49,743 nucleotides of DNA from NCBI RefSeq assembly GCF_001557235.1, contig NZ_LSJI01000082.1, forward strand, positions 1 to 49,743. The letters are read 5' to 3'. The DNA comes from Phenylobacterium sp. CCH9-H3 (GTDB lineage: Bacteria > Pseudomonadota > Alphaproteobacteria > Caulobacterales > Caulobacteraceae). Shown here in pieces: positions 23,510 to 32,416 of this stretch. Position numbers and translations under genes: made by a program. Each line of letters starts with the position of its first letter. Within the stretch, counting starts at the first letter, position 1. The notes under the pieces are model-generated. The model had not been told where the DNA came from, made no database searches, and worked only from the letters and a program-made list of their open reading frames with translations.

Positions 23510-26449
23510 ATGCGTCTCCTCACGTCGACCGCCGTGGCCGCGCTCTTTTCGGGCGCAGCGCTCTCCGCCGCGCCCGCCGCCGCCCAGCAAGCGCCCTCGG
23601 GGGCCGAGGGCGAGGCGGAGAGCCTCGCTGAGGTGGTGGTCACCGGTTCGCGCATCGCGCGGCGCGACTTCGTGTCCAACAGCCCGATCGTCACGATCGA
23701 TCAGTCGGCCATCGCGGCCCAAGGCTCGCCCACGCTCGAGACATCGCTCAATCAGCTGCCGCAGCTCGCCTTCTCCGCGAGCTCGAACACCAACACCGTG
23801 GCGCGCGGCGGGCAGGCGAACCTCAATCTGCGTGGCCTGGGGCCCCAACGCGGCCTGGTGCTCATCGACGGACGTCGCGTGCAGCCGTCCAGCCCCGACG
23901 GTTCGATCGATCTCAACACCATCCCCTCGTTCCTGGTGGAGAACGTCGAGATCATCACGGGGGGCGCCTCGGCCGTCTACGGCTCGGACGCCGTGGCGGG
24001 CGTCGTGAACCTGAAGCTGCGCAAGCACGTGAACGGCCTGGAGCTCAACGCCCAATACGGCGTGACCGGCCGCGGCGATGGGGAGACCAGGGACATCGGC
24101 GTGCTGCTGGGTGGCGACTTCGCCGATGAAAAGGGATCGGCCTTTCTCGCCCTCAGCTACGCGGACCGCGACCGCGCGCTCTTCAACGACCGTTCCTTCC
24201 TGCGATTCCAGAGCCTGGTGCCGGCGCTCACCACCTCCACCATCGGCGTGGTGGCGAACAACCTCCCCTCCCAGGCGGCGGTGAATGCCGTCTTCGGCCG
24301 CTACGGCGTGCCGGCGGGCCGCGTCGGCCGCAACAGCCAGTTCCTGGTCAACACCGATGGCAGCCTGTTCGTGAGCGCCGGGCCCACGAACTATCGGGGT
24401 CCCCTCGATCCGCCGCTGACCGTCAGCAACGGGACCCTGTTCACCTCGGTCTCCGAAGTGTCGTCGGTGCAGACGCCGCTCACCCGCTACAACCTCGTGG
24501 GCCGCGTCTCCTACGAGCTGACCCCGGACGTCGAGGTCTTCGTCGAAGGCCTCTTCACCGACTACAAGACCAACACCGGGGGCCTTTGGGCCAACAGCGG
24601 CTCGACGTCGGGCAAGCCGCTGTTCGTGCCGGTGACCAACCCCTTCATTTCGCCCGACCTGGCGCAGATCCTGGCCTCGCGACCCAACCCGACGGCGCCC
24701 TTCACCATCAGCGCCTTCATCGATGACAATGTCCCCCGGCGTGAGGTCGACGACTACAACGTCTACCAGCTTACCGTCGGCGCCTCGGGCAAGCTGCCGG
24801 CCATCAAGGCCTCCTGGAACGCCTACGCCAACGCCGGCAAGACCGACTACCTCGCGACCCAGTACGGCTATCCCAGCTCGTCGGCGATCAACACCCTGCT
24901 GGCCGCGCCGGACGGCGGCCGCAGCGTGTGTCCGGGCGGCTTCAACCCGTTCGGGTTCGCGCCCATCGACCAGAAGTGCATCGACTTCATCGCCCGGGTG
25001 GCGAAGAACCGTACGACCCTCACCCAGCGCAATGTGGAGGTGAACCTGACGGGCAGCCTCTTCGAGCTCCCCGCAGGCGACCTCCAGTACGCCATCGGGG
25101 CTGACTATCGGAGCAACCGCTACAGCTTCTCCCCCGACGCCCTGATCGTCGCGGGCGACCTGGCGAATTACCTGCCGGTCAACGGATCGAAAGGGTTCGC
25201 CGAAGTTTATGAGGTCTACGGCGAGCTACTGGTCCCCCTGCTCAAGGACGCGCCCCTGGCCAGGGAGCTGAACCTCAACCTCGGCTATCGCTATTCGGAC
25301 TACAACACCGTCGGGGGTGTGAGCACCTATCGGATCGAGGGCGATTGGCAGCCCATCCAGGGCCTGCGGGTGCGCGGCGGCTACTCGCGCGCGATCCGCG
25401 CCCCGAGCGTGGGCGAGCTGTTCGCGGCGGCGGCCCAGGGACAGACCGCCCTCGGGGCGCCGGGCGTCATCGGCTCAGGCGATCCCTGCGATGTCCGTGG
25501 GGCCTATCGATCCGGCCCCAACGCCGCCCAGGTGCGGGCGCTCTGCCTGGCCCAGGGAATCCCCGCCAACCTGATCGACAGCTTCAACAACACCAATCCC
25601 CGGACGCCGTTCTCGTCCCAAGGCAATCCGGACCTGGAGCCCGAAACCGCCGACACCTATTCGCTGGGCGTGGTGGTCCGGCCGGGGTTCGACAATCCGC
25701 TGTTCTCGCGGGTGTCCGTCTCGGTGGACTACTACAGCATCAAGCTGGACGACGCGATCGGCCTCATCACCAATCCCGTCGCCGCCGCCCAGTGCTTCAA
25801 CCCCGCGGTGAACACCGGCTTCTCGAACAGCGACTACTACTGTCAGCTCCTGCAGCGCGATCCCACGAACGGCCAGCTCATCCAGATCCTCAACCCCCAG
25901 CTCAACCTCGCCAGCTATGAGACGAGCGGGGTGGATTTCCAGGTGGACTGGTCGGTGCGGCTGGAGGATCTCGGCGCCGATCCCAAGTGGGGAACCCTCT
26001 CGCTCGGCGTGGTGGCCAGCTACCTGGCGACCTACAAGATCCAGAACCTCGCAGGCGCCCCGGTCAACGACTACGCCGGCACGATCGGCAACGTTCAGAT
26101 CGACCCGTTCGCCGCCGCGCATCCCACCTGGAAAGCCACCACGACCCTGGGCTGGGAGGTCTGGGACGTGAAGGCGAACCTGCGCTGGCGCTACCTCGAC
26201 GGCATGGAGAACGCCAACAACGTGGGCACCACCGGGACGGCGAAGGGGGTGGGCGAGATCAGCTACTTCGACTTCGACGCCCTCTGGAAGGTCAACGCGG
26301 ACCTCGATCTGCGCGTGGGCGTGGTCAACCTCGCCGACAAGAAGCCGCCCACGCTCAACCTGTCCTATATCGGCCTCCTGGCCACGGATCCGTTCACCTA
26401 CGATCTGGTGGGCCGCCGCGTCTTCGTCGGGTTGAAAGCGCGGTTCTGA
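23510..26449 (+). CDS. TonB-dependent receptor (large, oligopeptide/carbohydrate-type)
   Basis: The 979-residue protein has a signal peptide ending AAPAAAQQ (cleavage near residue 25), then VVVTGSRIARRDFVSNSPIV, the start of the plug domain. The plug carries LNLRGLGPQRGLVLIDGRRV and GGASAVYGSDAVAGVVNLKL, and the 22-strand barrel ends with the expected terminal aromatic residue (VGLKARF). This length and plug style are typical of non-siderophore receptors abundant in Caulobacterales and sphingomonads, which import organic nutrients. It follows the MFS-hyuBA genes in the same direction but after a regulated gap, so it may be transcribed separately. Ligand unknown, presumably the cluster's substrate. 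Confidence 0.93.
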   Translation: MRLLTSTAVAALFSGAALSAAPAAAQQAPSGAEGEAESLAEVVVTGSRIARRDFVSNSPIVTIDQSAIAAQGSPTLETSLNQLPQLAFSASSNTNTVARGGQANLNLRGLGPQRGLVLIDGRRVQPSSPDGSIDLNTIPSFLVENVEIITGGASAVYGSDAVAGVVNLKLRKHVNGLELNAQYGVTGRGDGETRDIGVLLGGDFADEKGSAFLALSYADRDRALFNDRSFLRFQSLVPALTTSTIGVVANNLPSQAAVNAVFGRYGVPAGRVGRNSQFLVNTDGSLFVSAGPTNYRGPLDPPLTVSNGTLFTSVSEVSSVQTPLTRYNLVGRVSYELTPDVEVFVEGLFTDYKTNTGGLWANSGSTSGKPLFVPVTNPFISPDLAQILASRPNPTAPFTISAFIDDNVPRREVDDYNVYQLTVGASGKLPAIKASWNAYANAGKTDYLATQYGYPSSSAINTLLAAPDGGRSVCPGGFNPFGFAPIDQKCIDFIARVAKNRTTLTQRNVEVNLTGSLFELPAGDLQYAIGADYRSNRYSFSPDALIVAGDLANYLPVNGSKGFAEVYEVYGELLVPLLKDAPLARELNLNLGYRYSDYNTVGGVSTYRIEGDWQPIQGLRVRGGYSRAIRAPSVGELFAAAAQGQTALGAPGVIGSGDPCDVRGAYRSGPNAAQVRALCLAQGIPANLIDSFNNTNPRTPFSSQGNPDLEPETADTYSLGVVVRPGFDNPLFSRVSVSVDYYSIKLDDAIGLITNPVAAAQCFNPAVNTGFSNSDYYCQLLQRDPTNGQLIQILNPQLNLASYETSGVDFQVDWSVRLEDLGADPKWGTLSLGVVASYLATYKIQNLAGAPVNDYAGTIGNVQIDPFAAAHPTWKATTTLGWEVWDVKANLRWRYLDGMENANNVGTTGTAKGVGEISYFDFDALWKVNADLDLRVGVVNLADKKPPTLNLSYIGLLATDPFTYDLVGRRVFVGLKARF

Positions 26450-26467
26450 GGCCCACGCTCGGTTCGC

Positions 26468-26493
26468 GCCGCGTCCTAGGTCGGGGACGCGGC
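26468..26493. terminator. Hairpin between convergent genes
   Basis: GCCGCGTCC and GGACGCGGC form a perfect nine-base stem around an eight-base loop between the convergent TonB receptor (ends 26449) and LysR gene (ends 26476, its stop in the stem). There is no T-run, so it would be a weak or Rho-assisted bidirectional terminator. Confidence 0.45.
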
Positions 26494-27411
26494 GGCCGAT
26501 GTCCGGGTGACCTGCGTCCAGAATGCTTCGGCGGCGACGCTCTGTCGGGCGCGCGGGCGGTAGAGTCGGATCTGCATGGGGATATCCCAGGCGTCGGTGT
26601 CGGCGCTCCGCACGAGCTCGCCGGCGCCGAGCTCGCGTTGAATGAGGCTCGCGGGCAGCCACGCCACGCCTCGGCCACGGCGGGCCATGGTCAGCAGGAC
26701 CATGGCCAGGTGCGCCGTGAACACCGACGACAGCCACGCCGGCGGCGCATCGCGGGTCCGCGTCGAGGCGATGATCCGGCCCATGCCCGACACCGAGCTG
26801 AAGGCGAGGTGCGCGACGGGCGAGGTCGCCGAACCGGGAAGGGCGTGCATCGGCTCGACAGCCCCCGGCGCGGTCGGCGCGCTGACCGGGATCAGGAGGT
26901 CCTCGCCCACGTCGACGCAGCGGAAATAGGTCGAGTCGAGGGACGTCTGGGCGGCCGGATGATGATGGCACAACATGAATTGCGCCTGGCCTTGCGTCAT
27001 GAGGCGCTCGCAGTCGGCCATGTTGTCGGTGACGAGGCTGATGCTCGATTGTGGCGAGGCCGCCGCAGCCTCGACGCGCTCAAGCCAACCTGGAAAAAAG
27101 GTCAGCGACAGGACATTGGTGCAGACGAACCGCAACGAGCTCGCCGACACCTGTGCGACCTCGCGCGCGAGCTCTCGACCCGAGACCACCCGGCGCATGA
27201 TGTCCTCGGCGATCGGGCGGAATTCGAGGCCCGCCGGCGTCAGTTCCACGCGATGGGTGTCGCGGTTGAAGAGCGGCACGCCCACCCAATCCTCCAGCAT
27301 CCGGACGCGGCGGCTGAACGCAGGCTGGGACACGTTGCGCCGTTCGGCGGCGCGAGAAAAATGACCGCAGTCGGCGAGCATCAGGAAGTCTTCGAGCCAC
27401 GCAAATTCCAT
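26476..27411 (-). CDS. LysR-family transcriptional regulator
   Basis: The 311-residue protein starts at ATG 27411 (MEFAWLEDFLMLADCGHFSR); the frame is open to 27480 but the extra residues are not LysR-like. The winged helix-turn-helix spans residues 1-60, with recognition region AAERRNVSQPAFSRRVRMLE and the wing FNRDTHRVELTPAG. The C-terminal two-lobed effector domain follows. LysR proteins typically bind a pathway intermediate and activate nearby operons. It lies in the middle of the organic-acid locus; candidates for control are the receptor leader at 23246-23509 and the region between AtuA and the dehydrogenase at 29612-29980. Confidence 0.9.
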   Translation of the reverse strand: MEFAWLEDFLMLADCGHFSRAAERRNVSQPAFSRRVRMLEDWVGVPLFNRDTHRVELTPAGLEFRPIAEDIMRRVVSGRELAREVAQVSASSLRFVCTNVLSLTFFPGWLERVEAAAASPQSSISLVTDNMADCERLMTQGQAQFMLCHHHPAAQTSLDSTYFRCVDVGEDLLIPVSAPTAPGAVEPMHALPGSATSPVAHLAFSSVSGMGRIIASTRTRDAPPAWLSSVFTAHLAMVLLTMARRGRGVAWLPASLIQRELGAGELVRSADTDAWDIPMQIRLYRPRARQSVAAEAFWTQVTRTSAAASPT

Positions 27412-27900
27412 CCGCCATTCGTCTCCTGCTTGACCCTTCAGCGTCCCTTCGAGGCTCGCCCAAGCTAACATTGGCCACAATCAGCGTCCCGGCGCCGGCG
27501 TCGCCCGATGAACTTGCCGCCCGCTCTCGGGGGCTCGGCATGCGCGCCGCAAAGCCTCAACCTCGCCGCTTGGCCCGTCGCGCAACCGTAGCCCCGCATA
27601 AAGACATGCCGAACCGACATTGGACCGTATCCCGGGCCGCCGCGATAAGCAGCGCGACGAGGCGCCAGCCTCGGGCAGACCCGGTGATCTTCCTCCCCAC
27701 CGGCGCACTTGGACGGCGGAGCCTGGCCTGGTCCCTCCGCCGTCCGCCCTTCCGCGCCCGGCTCAGAAGGCGTTCGATGCGACGCCTAGGCCGGCGCGCG
27801 TCTCCGACGGGACGCCGAAGGCGAATGCGGTCCTGACGAGACAGGAGAGCGGCCTCGCAGCCGGCGGCGTGCGCCCACCGGCCGGACCCGACACCCGCAA
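27412..27900. other. Intergenic stretch without a recognisable gene
   Basis: These 489 bases separate the first DUF4387 gene from LysR on the same strand. Open frames on both strands give Arg/Pro-rich text with no family pattern. The LysR promoter should lie here, but I see no clear palindrome or terminator. Confidence 0.5.
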
Positions 27901-28209
27901 TCAGCTCAGCTCGACGTTGAGCAGGCGGACGTATTGCTGACCGGAGTGCATGTCGCGCTCGGTGATCCAGCCCTGTGGCGTCGGTCGGGGGTACGAGACC
28001 TTGACCATGGAAAGATCCGGCACGGGCGTGCGCTTCACCCACCTGGCCTCGACGCCATAGAGCGCCGCAAAGCTGTCGGCTCCGAGGCTCGGGCTGTCGT
28101 GGTACTTCGCGAAGGACTCCGGCCCATCGAAGAAGAGGTCGACGGTCACCCAGAACGGGCCGGCGGCCTTGGAGCGCACGTAGCGGCACACATCGCTGAC
28201 CTTAGGCAT
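27901..28209 (-). CDS. DUF4387 protein (first copy)
   Basis: The 102-residue protein starts at ATG 28209, overlapping the end of the DUF1446 gene by eight bases. It begins MPKVSDVCRYVRSKAAGPFW, then VTVDLFFDGPESFAKYHD, and ends DMHSGQQYVRLLNVELS; these are the DUF4387 hallmarks. DUF4387 proteins are almost always encoded next to DUF1446 (AtuA-like) proteins and are thought to form a small partner subunit of an uncharacterised enzyme. The second copy (40623-40931) has the same length and identical blocks (AGPFWVTVD, FFDGPESF, GQQYVRLL). Activity unknown. Confidence 0.88.
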   Translation of the reverse strand: MPKVSDVCRYVRSKAAGPFWVTVDLFFDGPESFAKYHDSPSLGADSFAALYGVEARWVKRTPVPDLSMVKVSYPRPTPQGWITERDMHSGQQYVRLLNVELS

Positions 28210-29611
28210 GTTCAGGCTCCCGGGCGCTGCTGGTGGCGAGATCCACCCATTCGGTGCGGGTGAGTTCGAGCCCGTCATCCGTCTCCACCACATGGTTGAG
28301 GTGGAACTTGTAGACCTGACCCCGCTCGGTCTCGGCCGGCGTGAAGGCGAAGCCATAGCTCGGCTGCTTCAGTTCGGGCGACAGCGGGAAGTGGAAGAAG
28401 ATCGGGTTGACGGTCTTCGACATCCGCGTGGCCAGCTCCTGCGTGGCCGCCGTGATCACCAGGAGCGCGCCGACCTCGTGAGGGACGGCCGCATCGGCGG
28501 GCATCTTGCGGCCGGAGACCGCGTTCCAGCCGTAGAGCCGCACCGAAACGTCGTACTCGCCGGCCTCCGCGCCGAAGGTGCGGTCGATCCGCTGGCGAAG
28601 CTCGGCGACCAGGCGATCATGGAACAGGTCCAGGTTCGACAACACCTGCGGATCTTCGATGCCGACGAGGCTGATGGTCTGGTAGGGACCGCTTCCCGCG
28701 CCTTCCAGCTTCATGGTGTAAGGGTGCGGCTCCCAGACCGAGCCGGTGACCCGGACGCGCCGCTCATCCAGCGCGGTGTAGACGGCGCGGGTCACGTCAA
28801 GCACGCCGCCCGGCTCGATGAGCCGGTAAGGATCGCTGTTCTCATAGAGCATGTGCGCCGAGACGCTGTTGACGGAACAGCGGTTCGCCGGGCTGAGCGG
28901 CACGACCTCGAAGGCGTCCTCGAACACCTCGATGAGGACCCCGCCCTCGCCGCGCACGTCGGTGCACACCCCGCCACATTCGGCCGTCTTGGCCGCATGC
29001 CACGCGGGGCCCAGGCCCGCGCCCATCATGATCGGCACAGCGGCCAAGACCGCGGTGTCCGTCGTGCGCCCGCCGAGCACGATGTCGGCGCCCGCCTTCA
29101 AGGCTTCGATGTAGGGTTCGGCGCCCAGGAGAGCGACGATATGGTCGCAGGCGTCCAAGGCGGCGTCGTCCAGCGGCCCGGAGGGGGGCAGCGGCCGGAT
29201 CTTTCCGGCACCGTTCTTCGCCTTGATGAGCGCGCGCGGCTGCTCGGAGCAGATGACCGCGATCCTCGGCGTCAGGCCGTTCTCCCGCGCCACCTCCAGG
29301 GCGATGTCGCGGGTCCAATAAAGGGCGTCGTCGGCGCCCGACGTGCCGCAGGAGCCGATCAGCAGCGGGATTCCGGCCTTCTCGCGGGCGAGCATGAGGA
29401 CCTCGAGATCGCGCTTGATCGCTTCGCGCGCCCACTTGGAGACGGCGCGCGCCAGATACGACGGGCCGCTGTCGGTAGAGCCGGCATCGCAAGCGATCGC
29501 ATCGGCGCCCATCGCCAGGCCCGCCGCCAAGTGTTCCGGCTTGATGCCTGCGCCCATCGCGCCTGTGGGCACGATGACGCGCGCACCCCTACGAGGCTGC
29601 GTCCGGTCCAT
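28202..29611 (-). CDS. DUF1446 / AtuA-like protein (first copy)
   Basis: The 469-residue cytoplasmic protein belongs to the acyclic-terpene-utilisation AtuA-like family (DUF1446). Recognisable blocks are VPTGAMGAGI, ACDAGSTDSGPSYLA near residue 40, LIGSCGTSGADDALYWTRDI near 85-105, VLGGRTTDTAVLAAVPIMMG near 185, HMLYENSDPYRLIEPGGVLD near 255 and WEPHPYTMKLEGAGSGPYQT near 290, then FFHFPLSPE near the C terminus. Activity has not been established for most members; atu genes in Pseudomonas support citronellol/geraniol catabolism, but atuBCDEF-type partners are absent here. It is cotranscribed with DUF4387, and a second such pair lies at 39232-40931, which suggests two related steps or substrates. 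Confidence 0.9.
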   Translation of the reverse strand: MDRTQPRRGARVIVPTGAMGAGIKPEHLAAGLAMGADAIACDAGSTDSGPSYLARAVSKWAREAIKRDLEVLMLAREKAGIPLLIGSCGTSGADDALYWTRDIALEVARENGLTPRIAVICSEQPRALIKAKNGAGKIRPLPPSGPLDDAALDACDHIVALLGAEPYIEALKAGADIVLGGRTTDTAVLAAVPIMMGAGLGPAWHAAKTAECGGVCTDVRGEGGVLIEVFEDAFEVVPLSPANRCSVNSVSAHMLYENSDPYRLIEPGGVLDVTRAVYTALDERRVRVTGSVWEPHPYTMKLEGAGSGPYQTISLVGIEDPQVLSNLDLFHDRLVAELRQRIDRTFGAEAGEYDVSVRLYGWNAVSGRKMPADAAVPHEVGALLVITAATQELATRMSKTVNPIFFHFPLSPELKQPSYGFAFTPAETERGQVYKFHLNHVVETDDGLELTRTEWVDLATSSAREPEHA

Positions 29612-29980
29612 TTTTCACTCCCCTATGGTCGTTCGCCGTTGCTGGGCGCATTCGCGGACGCTGGAATCGAGATTGACGACAGGCGTCTTTGATTTGCGCG
29701 TGACGCTGCCTCAGCCCGCCTGTGTTGTTCTCAGAGCCTCGGCCAAGACGCGGTCCTTGTGGCGCTAACAGCCCGGCTCGGGCGCTGCCAGGACCGTTTG
29801 CGCATCAAACCATGCGTCGACAGCTAGGCTGGCTCCCCGCCGTCGAGAGCCGACGCAGGTCCCCCCGAAGCCGGGGCGCGGGGCGTGAGAGGGCGGCCCC
29901 GCGCATGATCTTATGCAGAACCGGTCTTAGTCGCCGGCGCCGCCCTGAGCTACCGCAGGGGGTGGAGTTTGGAGGCGGGT
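29612..29980. promoter_or_regulatory. Divergent control region: DUF1446 (left) and dehydrogenase-leuCD (right)
   Basis: This 369-base region has no gene. It contains the inverted repeat GCAT-GATCTT-ATGC (29903-29916), compatible with a LysR-type T-N11-A site, and a single ATTGAC half-site (29672-29677) like half of the palindromes at 37938 and 39174. GGAGG precedes the dehydrogenase start. Confidence 0.4.
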
Positions 29981-30997
29981 ATGAGTGCAGGTTCGTGGCG
30001 GGTCGTCGTCACACAACGCTTCTTCGACGAGGCGTCCAGGGCGCTGCTGCAAGCCGCCGGGTGTGAAGTCATCATAGCCGATCTCCCGCCGGGGCAGGCG
30101 GACGGCGGACTATCCCACGAAGCCTTGCTGGCGCTCCTGGAGGACGCCGACGGATGGATCGTCGGCCACGCGCGCGTCACGCGCGAGCTGCTCAGCGCCT
30201 TGCCCCGGCTGGCGATCGTTTCGCGCCGCGGCGTGGGCTTCGAGCGGGTGGATCTGCAAGCCGCGCAGGACCTGGGTCGTGTCGTCACCATCGCCGCGGG
30301 CGGCAACGACGCCTCCGTTGCGGACCAGGCGATCGGCATGATGGTCAGCGTCGGGCGGCGCTTCCGGGAGGCGCAGGCCCAGATGATCGGCGGCGACTGG
30401 TCGATCCTGATGGGATCGGACCTCTACCAGAAGACGGTCGGGGTGGTGGGGCTAGGCCGGATCGGGCGCAGCGTCGTGAAGCGACTGAGCGGGTTTGAGG
30501 CGAAGGTGCTCGTCGCCACGCCCCGACCCGATCCGGCCTACGCCGCGGAGACCGGGGTGACCTTCGTGGATGTCCCAACCCTCCTGAGCGCCAGCGACTA
30601 CGTCACCCTGCACGCGCCGCTCACGCCGGCCACGCATCACCTGATCAACGCCGAGAGCCTGGCCACGATGCGACCGGGCGCCATTGTCATCAACACCGCG
30701 CGTGGCGGCCTGGTGTCGGATGTCGACCTCCTGGCGGCGCTGCTCGCCGGGCGGCTCGGGGGCGCCGGCCTCGACGTCTTCGAAAGCGAGAGCGACCCTG
30801 GCCTGCGCGCCGTCACCGACGCGCTGATCGCGCTGCCCAACGTGGTAGCCGCGCCGCACGCGGGCGCCTCCACGCGCGAGGGGCTCGATCGCACCAACAT
30901 GATCGCCGCGCGCTGCGTGGTCGATGTCCTGGGGGGACGAACGCCGCCAGCCCAGTGCGTGGTGGCGGACGGCCGGTCGGGACGACAGGCGGCGTAA
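29981..30997 (+). CDS. D-isomer-specific 2-hydroxyacid dehydrogenase
   Basis: The 338-residue protein starts at ATG 29981, with GGAGG five bases upstream. It has the D-2-hydroxyacid dehydrogenase fold: NAD-binding VGVVGLGRIGRSVVKRL near residue 150, catalytic Arg in INTARGGLVSDVDLL, Glu in LDVFESESDP and His in VAAPHAGASTREG. It should oxidise a 2-hydroxy acid to a 2-oxo acid (or the reverse). Its stop codon shares one base with the start of the LeuC-like gene (TAATG), so the three genes form a tight operon in which this enzyme takes the place of LeuB. Phosphoglycerate- or phosphite-type specificity cannot be excluded, but context argues for an organic-acid catabolic role. Confidence 0.88.
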   Translation: MSAGSWRVVVTQRFFDEASRALLQAAGCEVIIADLPPGQADGGLSHEALLALLEDADGWIVGHARVTRELLSALPRLAIVSRRGVGFERVDLQAAQDLGRVVTIAAGGNDASVADQAIGMMVSVGRRFREAQAQMIGGDWSILMGSDLYQKTVGVVGLGRIGRSVVKRLSGFEAKVLVATPRPDPAYAAETGVTFVDVPTLLSASDYVTLHAPLTPATHHLINAESLATMRPGAIVINTARGGLVSDVDLLAALLAGRLGGAGLDVFESESDPGLRAVTDALIALPNVVAAPHAGASTREGLDRTNMIAARCVVDVLGGRTPPAQCVVADGRSGRQAA

Positions 30998-32415
30998 TGG
31001 GCGCGCCGCGCACCCTCTACGACAAGCTTGTCGACAGCCACACCGTTGCCGATCTGGATCCCTCAGGCGAGACGGTGCTGCTCTACGTCGACCGCAGCAT
31101 CCTCAACGAGTACACAAGCCCGCAGGCGTTCACCGGCCTGCGCGAGGCCGGCCGCCGGGTTTGGCGGCCCGAGGCCCTGCTCGGGGTCGTCGACCACGTG
31201 AACTCGACCGCGCCCCGCCGCACGCCGCGCATGCCCGACGCCGGCGGCGCCGAGCAGGTCGCCTATTTCGGCCGCAACTGCCGCGAGTTCGGCATCGAGC
31301 TGTTCGACATCCTGCATCCGATGCAGGGCATCGAGCACGTGGTGGCGCCGGAGCTCGGCCTGGTCCTGCCGGGCATGGTCGTGGCGGCCGGCGACAGCCA
31401 CACCACCACCTACGGCGCTTTCGGGGCGCTCGGGTTCGGGATCGGAACCTCCGACATCGAGCACATGCTGGCCACGTCGACCGTCGTCTATCGTCGGCTG
31501 CGGCCGATGCGGGTGGAGGTGGCGGGAAGCCTGCCTGTGGGGGTCACCGCCAAGGACGTCGTCATGGCGCTGATCGCTCGCATCGGCGCTGACGGCGCGA
31601 GCGGCTTCGTCCTCGAGTATGCGGGCGAGGCGATCTCCGCCCTCAGCGTCGAAGGCCGGATGACCATCTGCAACATGTCGGTGGAATGCGGCGCCCGCGG
31701 CGCCCTCATCGCGCCCGATCGAACGGTGTTCGACTATCTCGCCCATAAGGCGCGCGCGCCGAAGGGCGATCTGTGGCGCCGCGCCGTGCTGTCCTGGCAG
31801 GCGCTTGGCTCCGATCCCGAGGCTGTGTTCGACCGCGAGGTCCGGCTGGATGGCGACGCCATCGAACCCATGGTCACCTGGGGCACGAGCCCGGATCAGG
31901 CCGCGGCGGTCACCGGCGTCGTGCCCGATCCGCAGCGTGAAGCGACGCCCGGGCGTCGGCGCGATGCGCTCCGCGCGCTCGACTACATGGGGCTCACGCC
32001 GGGAACGCCGCTGCAGGACATCCGCATCGATCGCGCCTTCATCGGGTCTTGCACCAACGCACGGATCGAAGACTTGCGCGACGCCGCCCATGTCCTGCGT
32101 GGCCGGCGCGTGGCCGAGGGCGTACGCGCGATGGTCGTGCCTGGCTCGAGCGCCGTGCGTCGGCAAGCCGAGGCCGAAGGGCTCGACCGGGTGTTCGCCG
32201 ACGCCGGGTTCGAGTGGCGGCAGTCCGGCTGTTCCATGTGCCTGGCGATGAACGACGATGTGCTCGCGCCCGGCGAGCGATGCGCCTCCAGCACCAATCG
32301 CAACTTCGAAGGCCGGCAGGGCGCGGGCGGGCGAACCCATCTCATGAGCCCGGCGATGGTGGCGGCCGCGGCGGTCTGCGGCCACCTCGCGGACGTCCGG
32401 CGGCTCGGAGCCTAG
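30997..32415 (+). CDS. leuC: LeuC-like large subunit of an aconitase-family isomerase/hydro-lyase
   Basis: The 472-residue length matches LeuC. The three [4Fe-4S] ligands are visible: Cys352 in FIGSCTNARIEDLRDAAHVL and Cys412/Cys415 in QSGCSMCLAMNDD; ASSTNRNFEGRQGAGGRTHL and AGDSHTTTYGAFGALGFGIG are family signatures. LeuCD enzymes move a hydroxyl between adjacent carbons of 2-/3-alkylmalates. Here the gene follows a D-2-hydroxyacid dehydrogenase and precedes LeuD, with no leuA or leuB, so I infer a catabolic paralogue rather than leucine biosynthesis. Substrate may be another citramalate-, citrate- or alkylmalate-type acid. Confidence 0.92.
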   Translation: MGAPRTLYDKLVDSHTVADLDPSGETVLLYVDRSILNEYTSPQAFTGLREAGRRVWRPEALLGVVDHVNSTAPRRTPRMPDAGGAEQVAYFGRNCREFGIELFDILHPMQGIEHVVAPELGLVLPGMVVAAGDSHTTTYGAFGALGFGIGTSDIEHMLATSTVVYRRLRPMRVEVAGSLPVGVTAKDVVMALIARIGADGASGFVLEYAGEAISALSVEGRMTICNMSVECGARGALIAPDRTVFDYLAHKARAPKGDLWRRAVLSWQALGSDPEAVFDREVRLDGDAIEPMVTWGTSPDQAAAVTGVVPDPQREATPGRRRDALRALDYMGLTPGTPLQDIRIDRAFIGSCTNARIEDLRDAAHVLRGRRVAEGVRAMVVPGSSAVRRQAEAEGLDRVFADAGFEWRQSGCSMCLAMNDDVLAPGERCASSTNRNFEGRQGAGGRTHLMSPAMVAAAAVCGHLADVRRLGA

Positions 32416-32416
32416 T

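Noticed and set aside
25475..26971. A 498-codon minus-strand frame under the first TonB receptor
   Set aside because: It lies antisense to a clear receptor and the LysR gene; the Gly/Arg/His-rich sequence is a typical shadow in high-GC DNA.
28202..29611. Assignment to the citronellol (atu) pathway
   Set aside because: No atuB-F-type acyl-CoA dehydrogenase, carboxylase or geranyl-CoA genes are nearby; DUF1446 similarity alone does not support terpene use.
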